64,000 nt of DNA, from assembly GCA_018000455.1 (NCBI GenBank), contig JAGNJW010000013.1, positions 62,001 to 126,000 of the forward strand, given 5' to 3'. This document shows, one piece after another, positions 34,632 through 43,186 of the stretch. Under the pieces are notes generated by a model. The model ran no database searches. It was not told the DNA's origin and saw only the letters and a program-made list of their open reading frames with translations. Origin of the DNA: Acidobacteriota bacterium. GTDB lineage: Bacteria; Acidobacteriota; Vicinamibacteria; Vicinamibacterales; UBA2999. The translations under genes were made by a program, and so were the position numbers. How positions within the stretch are numbered: position 1 is the first letter of the stretch; every line of letters starts with the position of its first letter.

Positions 34632-35582
34632 CTACCGGCCCAGTCGAACCAGTGCCTCGGCGGCGGCGTAGACGGCCGGCAGGCCCCACACGACCACCGC
34701 GACGACCAGCGTCGCAAGCGCCCCGGCGGTCAGGCCGGCGCAGGCAGGTCCGGCCGGGCGCGCCGGCTCGAGCAAGCGCCGCACGCGCGCTTCGAGGCTG
34801 TCGCCGCCGATGAACGCGCTCATCGCCAGCGGCGGCGCGGCGGCAGTGCCGAGCGAGAGCCGCGCCACGGTGGTGAGCGCGCGCGCCAGGGTGACGCCAT
34901 CGCCGGCGGCGCGGGCGCCGAGGTCCGCCGCTTCCTCGACCGTGGACGCCCATGCCTCCTCGACGCGTGCCGCCGCCCAGCCGGCGGCAGGCGCCAGGGC
35001 GAAGAGCACACGCATGAGGTTGTCGCGGGCCGCCACGTGCGCGTGTTCGTGCGCGGAAATGGCAGCGAGCTCGGCCGCCGAACAGGCGCCGAGGACGTCG
35101 GCCGAGACGTAGAGGTCCGGGCGGCGCACACCAACGACGGCCACGACCGGGAAGGCGGTCTCCACGACCCAGGCGCGGCCGCGCCAGCCAGGCACGGTGC
35201 CGGCGATGGCGGTGGTGCGCCAGGCCCGCGCGACCTCGCGCGTAGCAGCCAACGCGCGCCAGCCGCGAACCATCACCGTTCCGAGAACCCCCAACCCCGC
35301 GACGGCCAGGAGCGGCAACACCAACCCGGGGACTTCCTGATGCGCCGCCGGCTCGAAGCGCCAGAAGGCGAGCTGCACGAGCGGCAGGGCCAGGAGCGTG
35401 AGGCTGAGCGGTGCCAGCCGCGCCTGGGCGAGCAGGCTCGCCCGCGTGCGGGCGCCGATGCCGGTGAACCACCAGGGCCGAAGCAGCAGCCACCCGGTCA
35501 GGGCGATGACGACACCGCCGCAGGCAACGGCCACGGCCACCGTCGCCGGCGCCAGCAGCGCCGAGAGCGCAAGCGGCGTCAT
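34632..35582 (-). CDS. M56 family (BlaR1-like) membrane metallopeptidase
   Basis: 316 residues. There are hydrophobic segments at about 10-35, 58-75 and 86-103, a cytoplasmic loop carrying the gluzincin motif HEHAH at 178-182 (SAHEHAHVAARDN), a downstream acidic ligand in STVEEAADLGAR (E216/E217), and a last TM near 285-310. This is the protease part of BlaR1/MecR1; the C-terminal penicillin-binding sensor is absent, so the signal sensed differs. By analogy it would be activated by a signal and cause loss of the BlaI-like repressor. The start overlaps the stop of that repressor gene (ATGA), making a translationally coupled pair. Confidence 0.88.
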   Translation of the reverse strand: MTPLALSALLAPATVAVAVACGGVVIALTGWLLLRPWWFTGIGARTRASLLAQARLAPLSLTLLALPLVQLAFWRFEPAAHQEVPGLVLPLLAVAGLGVLGTVMVRGWRALAATREVARAWRTTAIAGTVPGWRGRAWVVETAFPVVAVVGVRRPDLYVSADVLGACSAAELAAISAHEHAHVAARDNLMRVLFALAPAAGWAAARVEEAWASTVEEAADLGARAAGDGVTLARALTTVARLSLGTAAAPPLAMSAFIGGDSLEARVRRLLEPARPAGPACAGLTAGALATLVVAVVVWGLPAVYAAAEALVRLGR

Positions 35583-36001
35583 CGATCCGTCTCCGGCCGC
35601 GCGCGCTCGCGGATGAGCGCATCGAGCGCGTCGAGGACGTCACGGTCTTCGCGGCGCACCGCCTCGACGAAGAACGACACCATCGGTCGCAGGTCGTTGG
35701 CACGCGGACCGAGGATCGCGGCCAGCGCGTCGCCGGCCACGCTCGACAGCAACCCCTCGCGTGACAGGCGCGGCCGATAGCTGAAGCGCCGACCGGCCTT
35801 CTCGCGCAGCAGCACGCCCTTTCGGTGCAGCCGGTCGAGCGTCGTCATCAGCGTGGTGTAGGCGACACCGGCGAACACCGGCTCGAGGTCGCGCACCGTG
35901 GCCGCCTCGCTTCGCGTCCACAGCGCATCGAGCACACGCAGTTCCAGGGCGCCGAAGACGCGCTCGAGAGGATCCACTGAGGCGTTGGACGGGACGGCCA
36001 T
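35579..36001 (-). CDS. BlaI/MecI/CopY family transcriptional repressor
   Basis: About 140 residues from ATG 36001. Winged helix: FGALELRVLDALWTRSEAAT, AYTTLMTTLDRLHRKGVLLRE (the family's YTT..T.L.RL..KG.L signature) and RRFSYRPRLSREGLL. A C-terminal dimerisation helix (FFVEAVRREDRDVLDALDALI) follows. In the paradigm the protein represses its own operon until cleaved in response to a partner M56 protease. A TTG at 36022 is an alternative start. I do not see a classical TACA...TGTA operator in the 58-bp gap upstream, but a perfect hairpin lies there. Confidence 0.9.
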   Translation of the reverse strand: MAVPSNASVDPLERVFGALELRVLDALWTRSEAATVRDLEPVFAGVAYTTLMTTLDRLHRKGVLLREKAGRRFSYRPRLSREGLLSSVAGDALAAILGPRANDLRPMVSFFVEAVRREDRDVLDALDALIRERARPETDR

Positions 36002-36023
36002 GGGGACCGTGACACAAGGCAAA

Positions 36024-36050
36024 GAAGGAGGCCACCGCGTGGCCTCCTTC
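36024..36050 (-). terminator. Hairpin with perfect 12-bp stem between the Oar-like and BlaI-like genes
   Basis: GAAGGAGGCCAC (36024-36035), loop CGC, and its exact complement (36039-36050). On the minus strand it stands 9 bp past the Oar stop and is followed by a short T-run (CTTCTTTG), consistent with a weak intrinsic terminator for the Oar gene. Because it is 23 bp before the BlaI ATG it could alternatively act as a regulator-binding palindrome. Confidence 0.65.
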
Positions 36051-36059
36051 GGTCGCGGA

Positions 36060-38948
36060 CTAGAACACGAACTTGAAACCGACCTGCAGCTGGCGCTGCT
36101 CGTAGCCGCCGGTCGGAATGAGCTGGTTGCCGCTGGTCGGCACGGTGCCGGTCGGCAGCCCCGTCAGGCGGTCGACGGGAATGGCCGTGCCGGTCACGCT
36201 CGACCACTGCACGGTGTTGAAGAGGTTCTTCACTTCGGCAATCACTTCCACCTTGCGCGGCCCGCCAATGGCCACCTGGCGTGAGAGGCGCATGTCGACG
36301 TTGTAGCGTGCCGGCAGCCGCAGCGAGTTACGGCTGATGCCCGCCGGACGGTCGCTGTTCACGCCGTCGTTGTTGATTTCGCCCGGGTTGGCGCGCAGGC
36401 CGATCGGAATGCCGTTGGCGAACTGCATCGCCACGCCGACGATCGTGCCGTTTACGAGCCCGCGGGTGAAGGCGTTGCCGCCATCGATGCTCGGCCGCGC
36501 CACGATGCTGCCCGAGAAGGTGTGGCGCTGGTCGAGCACGTTCGGCCCCTTGTCGAAATCGAGGCTCTCGGGGTTGGTGCGGCCGGCATCGCCCGTCACC
36601 GACAGCACACCGGTAATCGGCGCGTTGTCTTCGGCCTTGCCGAGCGTGTAGGCGAAGTCGAACTGGATGCCGTGGATGTTGCGGCCGGTGAGCTGAGCCG
36701 TGATGTTCTTGTAGGTCGATTCGCCCAGCGACTCGATCTGGTTGATCACGTTGTAGCGCGGATCGAGACGCGTGCTGGCGTTGACCGCCGTGCTGTAGAT
36801 CGGCCGGCCATCGGCCAGGCGGCCGATCGGATTGATCGCGTTGATGTTGCTGATGACGGGCAGGTTGTAACCGCGCGAATACGACACGCCGACCGAGGCC
36901 GCGAAGGTGTTGTTGAGCTGACGCTCGAGCTGCAGGTTGTTCTGCCAGTTGTAGGCCACGTCGAAGTCACGCGACACCGTCGTGAGCGTGTTCGGCTGGG
37001 CGCCGGCGCCGGCCGACAGCACACCCGGAAACGCCGGAGCACCGGGCGTCGCGGGCTGGAAGCTGGCCGACGCGCGGGCGTTGGTGCCGTTGTTGATGAG
37101 CGCCTGCTCGTAGCTGGCGAGCAGCGCCTGGTCGTACATCACACCGCTGTTGGCCCGCACGACCGTGCGGCGATCGCTGCCCACGGTCCACACGACGCCG
37201 AGGCGCGGCGCCAGGTTGTTCTTGTCGACCACGAAGTCGCGCGAGGTCTCGAACGGCGCGTTGGCGTCGGGCGCCGGTACGTCGTAGAGGTCGTAGCGCA
37301 GACCGTAGAGCACTTTCAGCGAATCGCTCAGGCGCCAGTCGTCCTGCACGAACATGCCGTAGAGATTCGACGAGAAGTCGATGCCGGGCTCGCCGAAGTA
37401 CTGCTGGAACGTGTTGTAACCGAACGGATTGGCGCCGCTCCTGGCGGCCAGGTAGCTGGCCACCGTCGGGAACGTGTAGATCTGCTGCGGCGAGCTGGTG
37501 CGCGTGTCGGCCACGTGCTGGATGTCGATGCCGGCCTTGAACGAGTGGTCGCCGCGCAGCCAGGTGAGACTGCTGTTGACCTGGGCCACGTTCTGCGTGA
37601 AGCCGAAGCCGGCGTCGGTCAGGCTGGCCACCGGACCGCCGAAGTTGGCCACGTTGGCGATGTTGATGGCCGGGCCGGTGCCGGCCTGCGAGCCGGGCGC
37701 GCGGCTCTGCGCGCGCGTGGCGTACTGCACGCGCAGTTCGTTGAGCAGCGTCGGCCGGATCGTCGAGATGAGCTGGGCCGCCGTCGAGTGCTGGCGGTCG
37801 CTGAAGTCGGTGGCGCGCTCGACCGAGCCGATGCCCCCGCCGACGTTGTTGTTGATGAAATTGTCGAAGAAGATGTAGCGCACCGACAGGCGGTTGGCGT
37901 CGTTCAGCTGGTGATCGACCTTGCCGATCGCGAACTCGGTGTTGAGGCCGCGCGGCATGTAGCGCGGTTCGGACAGGCCGAGGGCCGCCTGGTTGGCGGG
38001 CGTGATGGTGAGGACGGCGCTGCCCGAGAGGTCGCGCTCGGTGTGCTCGTAGCCGGCGAAGAAGTGCGTCCTGTTCTTCACGATCGGGCCGCCGATGTCG
38101 AAGGTGTAGACGTTGACTTCGGTCGGCGGCTTGTTGTCGCTGCTACGCTCGCCCTGCGTGAAGAACGGGAAGGCCACCATCGACTGGCGCTGCAGTCGGT
38201 AGCTGCCCTGCCCCTTGTAGGTGTTGGTGCCCGAGGGCGTGATGGCGTTGTAGATGAGCCCCATCGTCTGACCGAACTCGGGGGCGTAGCCCGTCGTCAC
38301 GATCTTGACCTCGCGGATCATCACCTCCGACATCGGCATCTGGCGAAGGCCCGCGCGGTCTTTCTGGGTGTTGTTGCTGCCGTCGATCTGATAGTTGATG
38401 CGCATGAGGGCGCCGTTCGAGGTCAGGCGCGGCACGCCGAACTCCTGGTTCTCGAAGCCCACCACGCCCGGCTGCAGGAGCGCGAAGTTATAGGGGTTGC
38501 GCGAGGTGAGCGGCAGCGTCTTGATCTCCGCTTCCGTCAGCGTGCGGCCCTGTTCGATCTTGCCGAGGTCGACCAGCGGCGCGTCGGCCGTGACCGAGAT
38601 CGTCTCAGTGAGCTGGCCGACGCCGAGCTTCATGCTGATGACGGCAGTCTGACCGGCCGAGATGTTGATGCCGGTCTGCTCGAGCTTCTTGAAGCCCTGA
38701 AGTTCGGCCTCGACTTTGTACTTGCCGAGCGAGAGGAGGGGTGCGCGGTAGAGGCCACTCTCGTTCGTCACGACGACGCGCGTGTCGCCGGTATCGAGGT
38801 TGGTGACGGTGATGGTGACGCCGGGCAGCACGGCGCCAGACTCGTCGGTGATGACGCCTTCAATCGAGCCGTTGATGGCGGTCGACTGAGCGGCCGCGGG
38901 CAGGGCGGCGGCGAGGGTGAGAACGGCGGCGATGAGCAGACGACGCAT
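36060..38948 (-). CDS. Oar-like TonB-dependent receptor with carboxypeptidase-regulatory N-terminus
   Basis: 962 residues. A signal peptide (MRRLLIAAVLTLAAALPAAAQ) and a carboxypeptidase-regulatory domain (GSIEGVITDESGAVLPGVTI ... YKVEAELQGF) come first. Then come a plug-like segment (GVGQLTETISVTADAPLVD ... QIDGSNNTQKDRAG) and a large barrel with Oar-type features such as TGYAPEFGQTMG and a terminal aromatic FKFVF. This family is expanded in Acidobacteria and Myxococcus; ligands are mostly unknown, with polymers and signalling peptides suggested. The start at 38948 is supported by GGAGG 10 nt upstream and a TATACT box with a leader of about 35-40 nt. A hairpin follows the stop. Confidence 0.92.
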   Translation of the reverse strand: MRRLLIAAVLTLAAALPAAAQSTAINGSIEGVITDESGAVLPGVTITVTNLDTGDTRVVVTNESGLYRAPLLSLGKYKVEAELQGFKKLEQTGINISAGQTAVISMKLGVGQLTETISVTADAPLVDLGKIEQGRTLTEAEIKTLPLTSRNPYNFALLQPGVVGFENQEFGVPRLTSNGALMRINYQIDGSNNTQKDRAGLRQMPMSEVMIREVKIVTTGYAPEFGQTMGLIYNAITPSGTNTYKGQGSYRLQRQSMVAFPFFTQGERSSDNKPPTEVNVYTFDIGGPIVKNRTHFFAGYEHTERDLSGSAVLTITPANQAALGLSEPRYMPRGLNTEFAIGKVDHQLNDANRLSVRYIFFDNFINNNVGGGIGSVERATDFSDRQHSTAAQLISTIRPTLLNELRVQYATRAQSRAPGSQAGTGPAINIANVANFGGPVASLTDAGFGFTQNVAQVNSSLTWLRGDHSFKAGIDIQHVADTRTSSPQQIYTFPTVASYLAARSGANPFGYNTFQQYFGEPGIDFSSNLYGMFVQDDWRLSDSLKVLYGLRYDLYDVPAPDANAPFETSRDFVVDKNNLAPRLGVVWTVGSDRRTVVRANSGVMYDQALLASYEQALINNGTNARASASFQPATPGAPAFPGVLSAGAGAQPNTLTTVSRDFDVAYNWQNNLQLERQLNNTFAASVGVSYSRGYNLPVISNINAINPIGRLADGRPIYSTAVNASTRLDPRYNVINQIESLGESTYKNITAQLTGRNIHGIQFDFAYTLGKAEDNAPITGVLSVTGDAGRTNPESLDFDKGPNVLDQRHTFSGSIVARPSIDGGNAFTRGLVNGTIVGVAMQFANGIPIGLRANPGEINNDGVNSDRPAGISRNSLRLPARYNVDMRLSRQVAIGGPRKVEVIAEVKNLFNTVQWSSVTGTAIPVDRLTGLPTGTVPTSGNQLIPTGGYEQRQLQVGFKFVF

Positions 38949-38987
38949 GGGGTGAGTGCCTCCAAAGCAAACATGGTGCAAAGAGGC

Positions 38988-38993
38988 AGTATA
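38988..38993 (-). promoter_or_regulatory. -10 TATACT for the Oar-like gene
   Basis: AGTATA on the plus strand is a near-consensus TATACT on the coding strand, about 40 nt before the ATG at 38948. The transcribed leader carries GGAGG close to the start. No good -35 is seen at 17 bp. Confidence 0.55.
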
Positions 38994-39073
38994 CCCCCCG
39001 GAACGAAGGACGCCGGACGAGCCGGCGGCCACCCAACGGGCGCGACACGAACGCCTGGACCAATGGTGACGGC

Positions 39074-39112
39074 GGGCCTGGGCGAGTCCCGGACCAGGCC
39101 CGGGCCAGGCCC
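39074..39112 (-). terminator. GC-rich hairpin after the matrixin-type protease gene
   Basis: GGGCCTGG (39074-39081) can pair with CCAGGCCC at 39094-39101 or with a second copy at 39105-39112. On the minus strand it directly follows the protease stop. There is no T-run, so intrinsic termination is uncertain. Confidence 0.35.
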
Positions 39113-40893
39113 TAAGGCACGACCAGCACGACTTCAGACGAGGCGGGTCCGGGCGTGGCACCGTTCAGCGCGACCACCCGCACGTAGTAGGTGCCGGCCG
39201 CGACGCCGCCGCTGCCGAGTCCCGTGGCGTTGACAGGAATCTGGTAGACAGTGGCGCCGGGCGAGTGGCCGGCCAGCACCAGGTACGAGGTCGGGGCCGG
39301 GCCCGATGCGGGGGCCAGCCAGGAGAGGCTGACGACGCCCGGCGCCGGCGCGACGGCGGACAGGTTGCGCGGTGCACCTGGCGCGCCGCCCACCACCACC
39401 ACGGCATCGCTGGTCGGCGCGCTGATGCCCATGGCGTTGGTCGCCACCACGCGCACGTAGTAGACGCCGTTCGGCACCCCGGGCACGACCAGCGTGGTGC
39501 CACTGGCCGGAATGGCGCCGTAGTTCGAGGCGCCGGGCGCGGCCCCGGCGAAGAGCTGATAGCCGGTGGCGGCGCCGCCCGAGCTGGGCGAGCCCCAGTG
39601 GAAGGTCACGGTCGATCCGGCGACCGACACCTGCAAGCCGGCGGGCGTGCCGGGAGCATCGCCCGTTGGCGGCGGTGGCGGCGGGCCGCCGGCGCCGGGA
39701 TAGATCGCCGCCATGCCGGCCAGATCATCGGATCCGAGCGGCGCCGACACGGTGCGGCTGAAGCAACCCGACGAGATCGAGGGATACATGATGGCCGGAC
39801 GCGCGGACGCGTGGCCGAAGCCGATGGCGTGCCCGAGTTCGTGCACGAGCATTTCCTCGAAGCAGCCGGTCGTGAAGTTCGCGAACTTCGACGCCGGATT
39901 GTCGGTGACGATCATCGCCTTGATGATCTTCCAGTAGGTCACGCCGTTGACGGCGCGCTGGTCGACGCTCGAATAATAGGCGCCGCCGATGGCGAGCGTC
40001 GAACTGGCGTCGGCGATCTCGCCGCACGGATCGCCGTAGGTGATCGACAGGCGGCCATCGTTCTCGGTGTTGGAGAAGCAGCGTGCGCTGCGCTGTACGC
40101 CGTTCTGCAGACGCAGCGATCCGGCGGCGGTCCACATGGCAGCGGCGTTCGACACCTGGGTGAGACCACCGCCTGGGAACTGGGGATGTCCGCCGGCCTG
40201 CGAATCCACATAGACCGCCGTGCCGGTGTCGGCCTGGTGCCAGCGGGCCGGCGTCGACGTGAGCAGGGTGAACGACGGGCCACCGCGTCCATCGAGGCCG
40301 GCGGGCTTCGGCGCCGGTACGACCGGCTCGAGGACGGCACCAGTGGCGCGGGCACGCCTGCCGACAAGCGCGGCGAGCGCATCGATCTCGACGCTGGATC
40401 GATACTCACGGGCCACCACGGTGGCCATGTCGTTTCCGCGAACGTCGCGCGCCGCCGAGGTGGCGGCGTCAGGCGATCCGGTGAGCAGCCACTTACCCTG
40501 CTCGAGCCCTGCCACCGAGAGCGTGTTGTCACGCGGGCGAAGGTCGAGGAAGACGAGAACGTCTTCGCCGACCTCGAATCGTGCTTGTCCGCCGACGACG
40601 AAGGCCGTATCGCCCACGACGCCGCCGAGCTGTTTCACGACCACGCGCGCAGGCGAGCCATCGAGGCCCCACGACCGCACGACGTCGACGGTGACGAAAG
40701 TGTAGATGGTGTCGGCCGCATCGTCCCATTGTGCCGTGACCGCAACGACGCGCCCTTGCACGGCCGCGGCACTCGAACGCGCGAGTGTCTCATCCGACGC
40801 GACACGCAATGACGCTTCGGTGATCGTTGACGTGGCAACGACGAGCAGCCCTGCCATCGCCGTGACCAATCCGAACCGCGCGCGCTTCCACAT
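39112..40893 (-). CDS. Secreted matrixin-type metalloprotease with C-terminal FN3 repeats
   Basis: 593 residues. A signal peptide (RFGLVTAMAGLLVVATSTITEA) is followed by a beta-rich N-terminal region of about 190 residues that may act as a prodomain. The peptidase domain is next: HELGHAIGFGH at 351-361 is the metzincin zinc site HExxHxxGxxH, and the Met-turn is AIMYP with M369. A Pro-rich linker (GGPPPPPPTGD) and two FN3 domains, each ending in 'YYVRVVA(T/L)N', complete it. It is predicted to cleave extracellular proteins; the target is unknown. The FN3 modules resemble those of the secreted protein at 15838. ATG 40893 gives a good n-region (WKRARFG). Confidence 0.88.
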   Translation of the reverse strand: MWKRARFGLVTAMAGLLVVATSTITEASLRVASDETLARSSAAAVQGRVVAVTAQWDDAADTIYTFVTVDVVRSWGLDGSPARVVVKQLGGVVGDTAFVVGGQARFEVGEDVLVFLDLRPRDNTLSVAGLEQGKWLLTGSPDAATSAARDVRGNDMATVVAREYRSSVEIDALAALVGRRARATGAVLEPVVPAPKPAGLDGRGGPSFTLLTSTPARWHQADTGTAVYVDSQAGGHPQFPGGGLTQVSNAAAMWTAAGSLRLQNGVQRSARCFSNTENDGRLSITYGDPCGEIADASSTLAIGGAYYSSVDQRAVNGVTYWKIIKAMIVTDNPASKFANFTTGCFEEMLVHELGHAIGFGHASARPAIMYPSISSGCFSRTVSAPLGSDDLAGMAAIYPGAGGPPPPPPTGDAPGTPAGLQVSVAGSTVTFHWGSPSSGGAATGYQLFAGAAPGASNYGAIPASGTTLVVPGVPNGVYYVRVVATNAMGISAPTSDAVVVVGGAPGAPRNLSAVAPAPGVVSLSWLAPASGPAPTSYLVLAGHSPGATVYQIPVNATGLGSGGVAAGTYYVRVVALNGATPGPASSEVVLVVP

Positions 40894-41048
40894 GCCGGCC
40901 GTAAGTGCAAGTGGAGTACCGCGCTCGAAGCACGCCGGATTCGGCCTGATTTCGAGGTTTTCGGCCGGACTCGATGCCGACTGGGTCCGCCGAGTGTTCT
41001 GCGCTGAGACAGGCGTTGTTCAGAACGGAAACCGCGAACACAGGTTCG

Positions 41049-41402
41049 TCAGCGGCGGGCGCGGCGTTCGTCGCGAACTCGCCGTTCGGCGCCGCGACGC
41101 TCGACGCCGGTCTCTGAACCCACGTCGAGCACGCGACGCTCCCAGCCCGTGCGACGGTCGCGCTTGCGCGCGCGCCGCTCGGTTTTCATGGTGAGAGCGG
41201 CGCCGTCGGCGGCTTTCGACATCTCGCGCTGAAGACGCAAGGCGCGCCGCTTGGGCTCGACCACCTCGAGTAGGGCGTCGTGCACGGCCTTGGCCTTGGC
41301 GTCGGATGGCGCCATGCCGAAACGCTCACGCAGCAGTGCGGCCGCCGCGAGCACGGCTTGCCGCTGCCACACGTCGAGCGTGGCGCCCTTGCCGCTAGTC
41401 AT
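41049..41402 (-). CDS. Hypothetical basic protein with C-terminal RR-rich repeats
   Basis: 117 residues. The N-terminal half is helical (VWQRQAVLAAAALLRERFG ... AVHDALLEVVEPKRRALRLQ). The C-terminal half is a chain of Arg pairs: RKRDRRTGWERRVLD, GVERRGAERRVRDERRARR. It has no signal peptide or membrane segment and matches no family I recognise. The start (ATG 41402) lies inside the last codons of the upstream gene, an 8-bp overlap, and that gene's product has the same type of GVERR/DRR repeats. The pair probably functions together. Codon use looks like that of the neighbours, and the helical part is not random-looking, so I take it as real. Confidence 0.55.
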   Translation of the reverse strand: MTSGKGATLDVWQRQAVLAAAALLRERFGMAPSDAKAKAVHDALLEVVEPKRRALRLQREMSKAADGAALTMKTERRARKRDRRTGWERRVLDVGSETGVERRGAERRVRDERRARR

Positions 41403-41865
41403 GAAATCGCACGAGCAGATGCGCGGGCACGTTGTCGGCCTCAGGCGCCGTGCGTTGGTCGGCCTGCGCAAAGTAATCGCGCATGAGTCCGATGCCGGCA
41501 GCTCTCGCGGTGCCCCGGCGATCGGCCTGGCGATCGTCTTGGCCCGAGCGTCGCTCGACGCCGTAGGGCGAGCCGAGATCCGCTGTCCGGCGATCGACGC
41601 GGCGCCGGTCGGGACGCGCGCGCCGTCGCTCCCGTTCGCCGGGCGGGAGGATGGCCAGTCGCCGCGCCGGCCCGCCAGTCGCGGCCACGAGCCGGGTGGC
41701 CGGAACCGCCGCGGGTGAAGCTGCCGGCATCACGCCCGCTCCGGACCCGCGCAGCGGATTCGGAAGCGGACGTGGTGCCGGCGTGGGCACTGGGGGAGGC
41801 CCAACCTTGCGCGGATCTTCCAGCCACGATGCGGCCGCACTCGCCGCTTTCTGAAACACAGTCAT
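41395..41865 (-). CDS. Hypothetical protein with Pro-rich middle and RR repeats
   Basis: About 156 residues. A short N-terminal helix (MTVFQKAASAAASWLEDP) is followed by a Pro-rich stretch (PPPVPTPAPRPLPNP), an Ala/Gly linker and an Arg-rich segment (ERERRRARPDRRRVDRRTAD, then GVERRSGQDDRQADRR). The tail is ordered-looking (LMRDYFAQADQR). It is likely intrinsically disordered in part and could bind nucleic acid or acidic surfaces. No family is recognised. It overlaps the next gene by 8 bp. A longer start at 41913 is possible. Confidence 0.5.
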   Translation of the reverse strand: MTVFQKAASAAASWLEDPRKVGPPPVPTPAPRPLPNPLRGSGAGVMPAASPAAVPATRLVAATGGPARRLAILPPGERERRRARPDRRRVDRRTADLGSPYGVERRSGQDDRQADRRGTARAAGIGLMRDYFAQADQRTAPEADNVPAHLLVRFHD

Positions 41866-41959
41866 CCGTCCAACCGACTCTAGTTCGCGAATTGGATCCC
41901 TTTCGGGGCTCAAACCTCGCGACGGCCTTGAACGAGGGTGATCTCAGCAAGAAGCGTGC

Positions 41960-43186
41960 TCACGAACGGACTTCTTGAACGCGGCCGAAGCCAAACGCCT
42001 CGTCTGCCGTCTCGGCCTCGCCGCCCACCGCGCGGACGAGCATCCGGCTCGCCGTCCAGGCCAAGGCCGGATCGCTGTCGGTGCCGAAGGAGAACAGCTG
42101 GTGCGGGTACTGCCGGTGCGGACCGACGAGCGGAAATCGATCGGGTCCCGCCACGACCGGCGACGACCAGCCGAACTCAGGCGCCAGGCCGACAATCGCC
42201 GGGAACCGCTTCAGGCACTCGTACATCAACTGGCCGGTACGCTGAAGGTGGGCCGCCGGCCGCTGCTTCGCGGCCAGGAGCGGCCCGTCGCCGCCGGTGA
42301 GCAACAGACGTCCGTCGGTCGTGGCGGTGATTGACACGTTGGTCTGCGCATCGTGCAGCACCATGGAGCCGAGCCCGACGGCTCTTCGCATGGCCGTCGA
42401 CAGCGGCGCGGTGAGCACGTGATACCGCTCGAAGCCGCGGACGTGGCGGTCGAGCGTGGGTGCGAGCGCGCCCGGCGCATCGGTGCAGATGACGACGCGT
42501 GGCGTGACGATCTTGCGCGGGCCGATGTGCACGGTGGCGTCAACGCGCGTGAACGTGATGCGGGTGACGCCGCACTTCTCGAAGACCTTCACGCGCGCGC
42601 CAGAGAGCCGCGTGATGGCGCCGGTGACGATGCGCGAAGGCTGCGTCAGACCAGCGCCGGTGAGCCGAATCGCCGCCGAAGCCTCGGCCGTCGTGGCTTT
42701 GGCCAGCTGAGCGCCAACGGCGGTGGCGGCCGTCAGTCCGGCGGCCGTGCGCGCAGCCACGTCGCGGTCCCAGCCCTTCACGCCCGGCTCGACCAGCGAG
42801 AGCAGCACCCGCGCATCGCCGGCGCCCGGGATCTTCGCCCTGGCCAGACCGGTGGCAAGCGCCGTGGTGGCACCAGCCACTGTGGACATCAGCGTGCGCG
42901 CGATGCGCCGTCCGTGCGCAGCGGCGAGCGTCCGGAAGTCGGACGCCACGAGCAAGCCGGTCATACCGGACGCGGCGCGGCTGTGGCCGCTGCCGACCCG
43001 TCCGGCCTCGAGCAGCACCACGTCGTGTCCCGCCTGCTTGAGGGCGGTGGCGGTGAAGATGCCGGTGAGGCCGGCGCCCACGACGACGACGTCCGCCGTC
43101 TCGACGGTGGGCCTGGTCGGGAACGCCTTGACGCGGACGGGAGTGGCCAGGGCCCAGGGCCCGATGCCGTAACGAATGCGACTCAT
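41960..43186 (-). CDS. FAD-dependent oxidoreductase, DAO family
   Basis: 408 residues from ATG 43186. DVVVVGAGLTGIFTATALKQAGHDVVLLEA (about 33-62) contains the GxGxxG FAD loop and acidic ribose ligand, then the flavin-site VGSGHSRAASGMTG. The C-terminus has 'GPDRFPLVGPHRQYPHQLFSFGTDSDPALAWTASRMLVRAV', comparable to the FAD-closing strand of glycine/sarcosine oxidase-like proteins. A moderately large substrate-binding sheet lies between. The substrate is unknown. It overlaps the small upstream gene by 4 bp (ATGA), so both are made from one mRNA. An in-frame ATG at 43276 would run back through that small gene and is rejected. Confidence 0.82.
   Translation of the reverse strand: MSRIRYGIGPWALATPVRVKAFPTRPTVETADVVVVGAGLTGIFTATALKQAGHDVVLLEAGRVGSGHSRAASGMTGLLVASDFRTLAAAHGRRIARTLMSTVAGATTALATGLARAKIPGAGDARVLLSLVEPGVKGWDRDVAARTAAGLTAATAVGAQLAKATTAEASAAIRLTGAGLTQPSRIVTGAITRLSGARVKVFEKCGVTRITFTRVDATVHIGPRKIVTPRVVICTDAPGALAPTLDRHVRGFERYHVLTAPLSTAMRRAVGLGSMVLHDAQTNVSITATTDGRLLLTGGDGPLLAAKQRPAAHLQRTGQLMYECLKRFPAIVGLAPEFGWSSPVVAGPDRFPLVGPHRQYPHQLFSFGTDSDPALAWTASRMLVRAVGGEAETADEAFGFGRVQEVRS

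Noticed and set aside
36522..39233. A 903-codon open frame antisense to the Oar-like receptor
   Set aside because: Low-complexity R/V/E/A composition with no motif. The minus-strand receptor explains the DNA.
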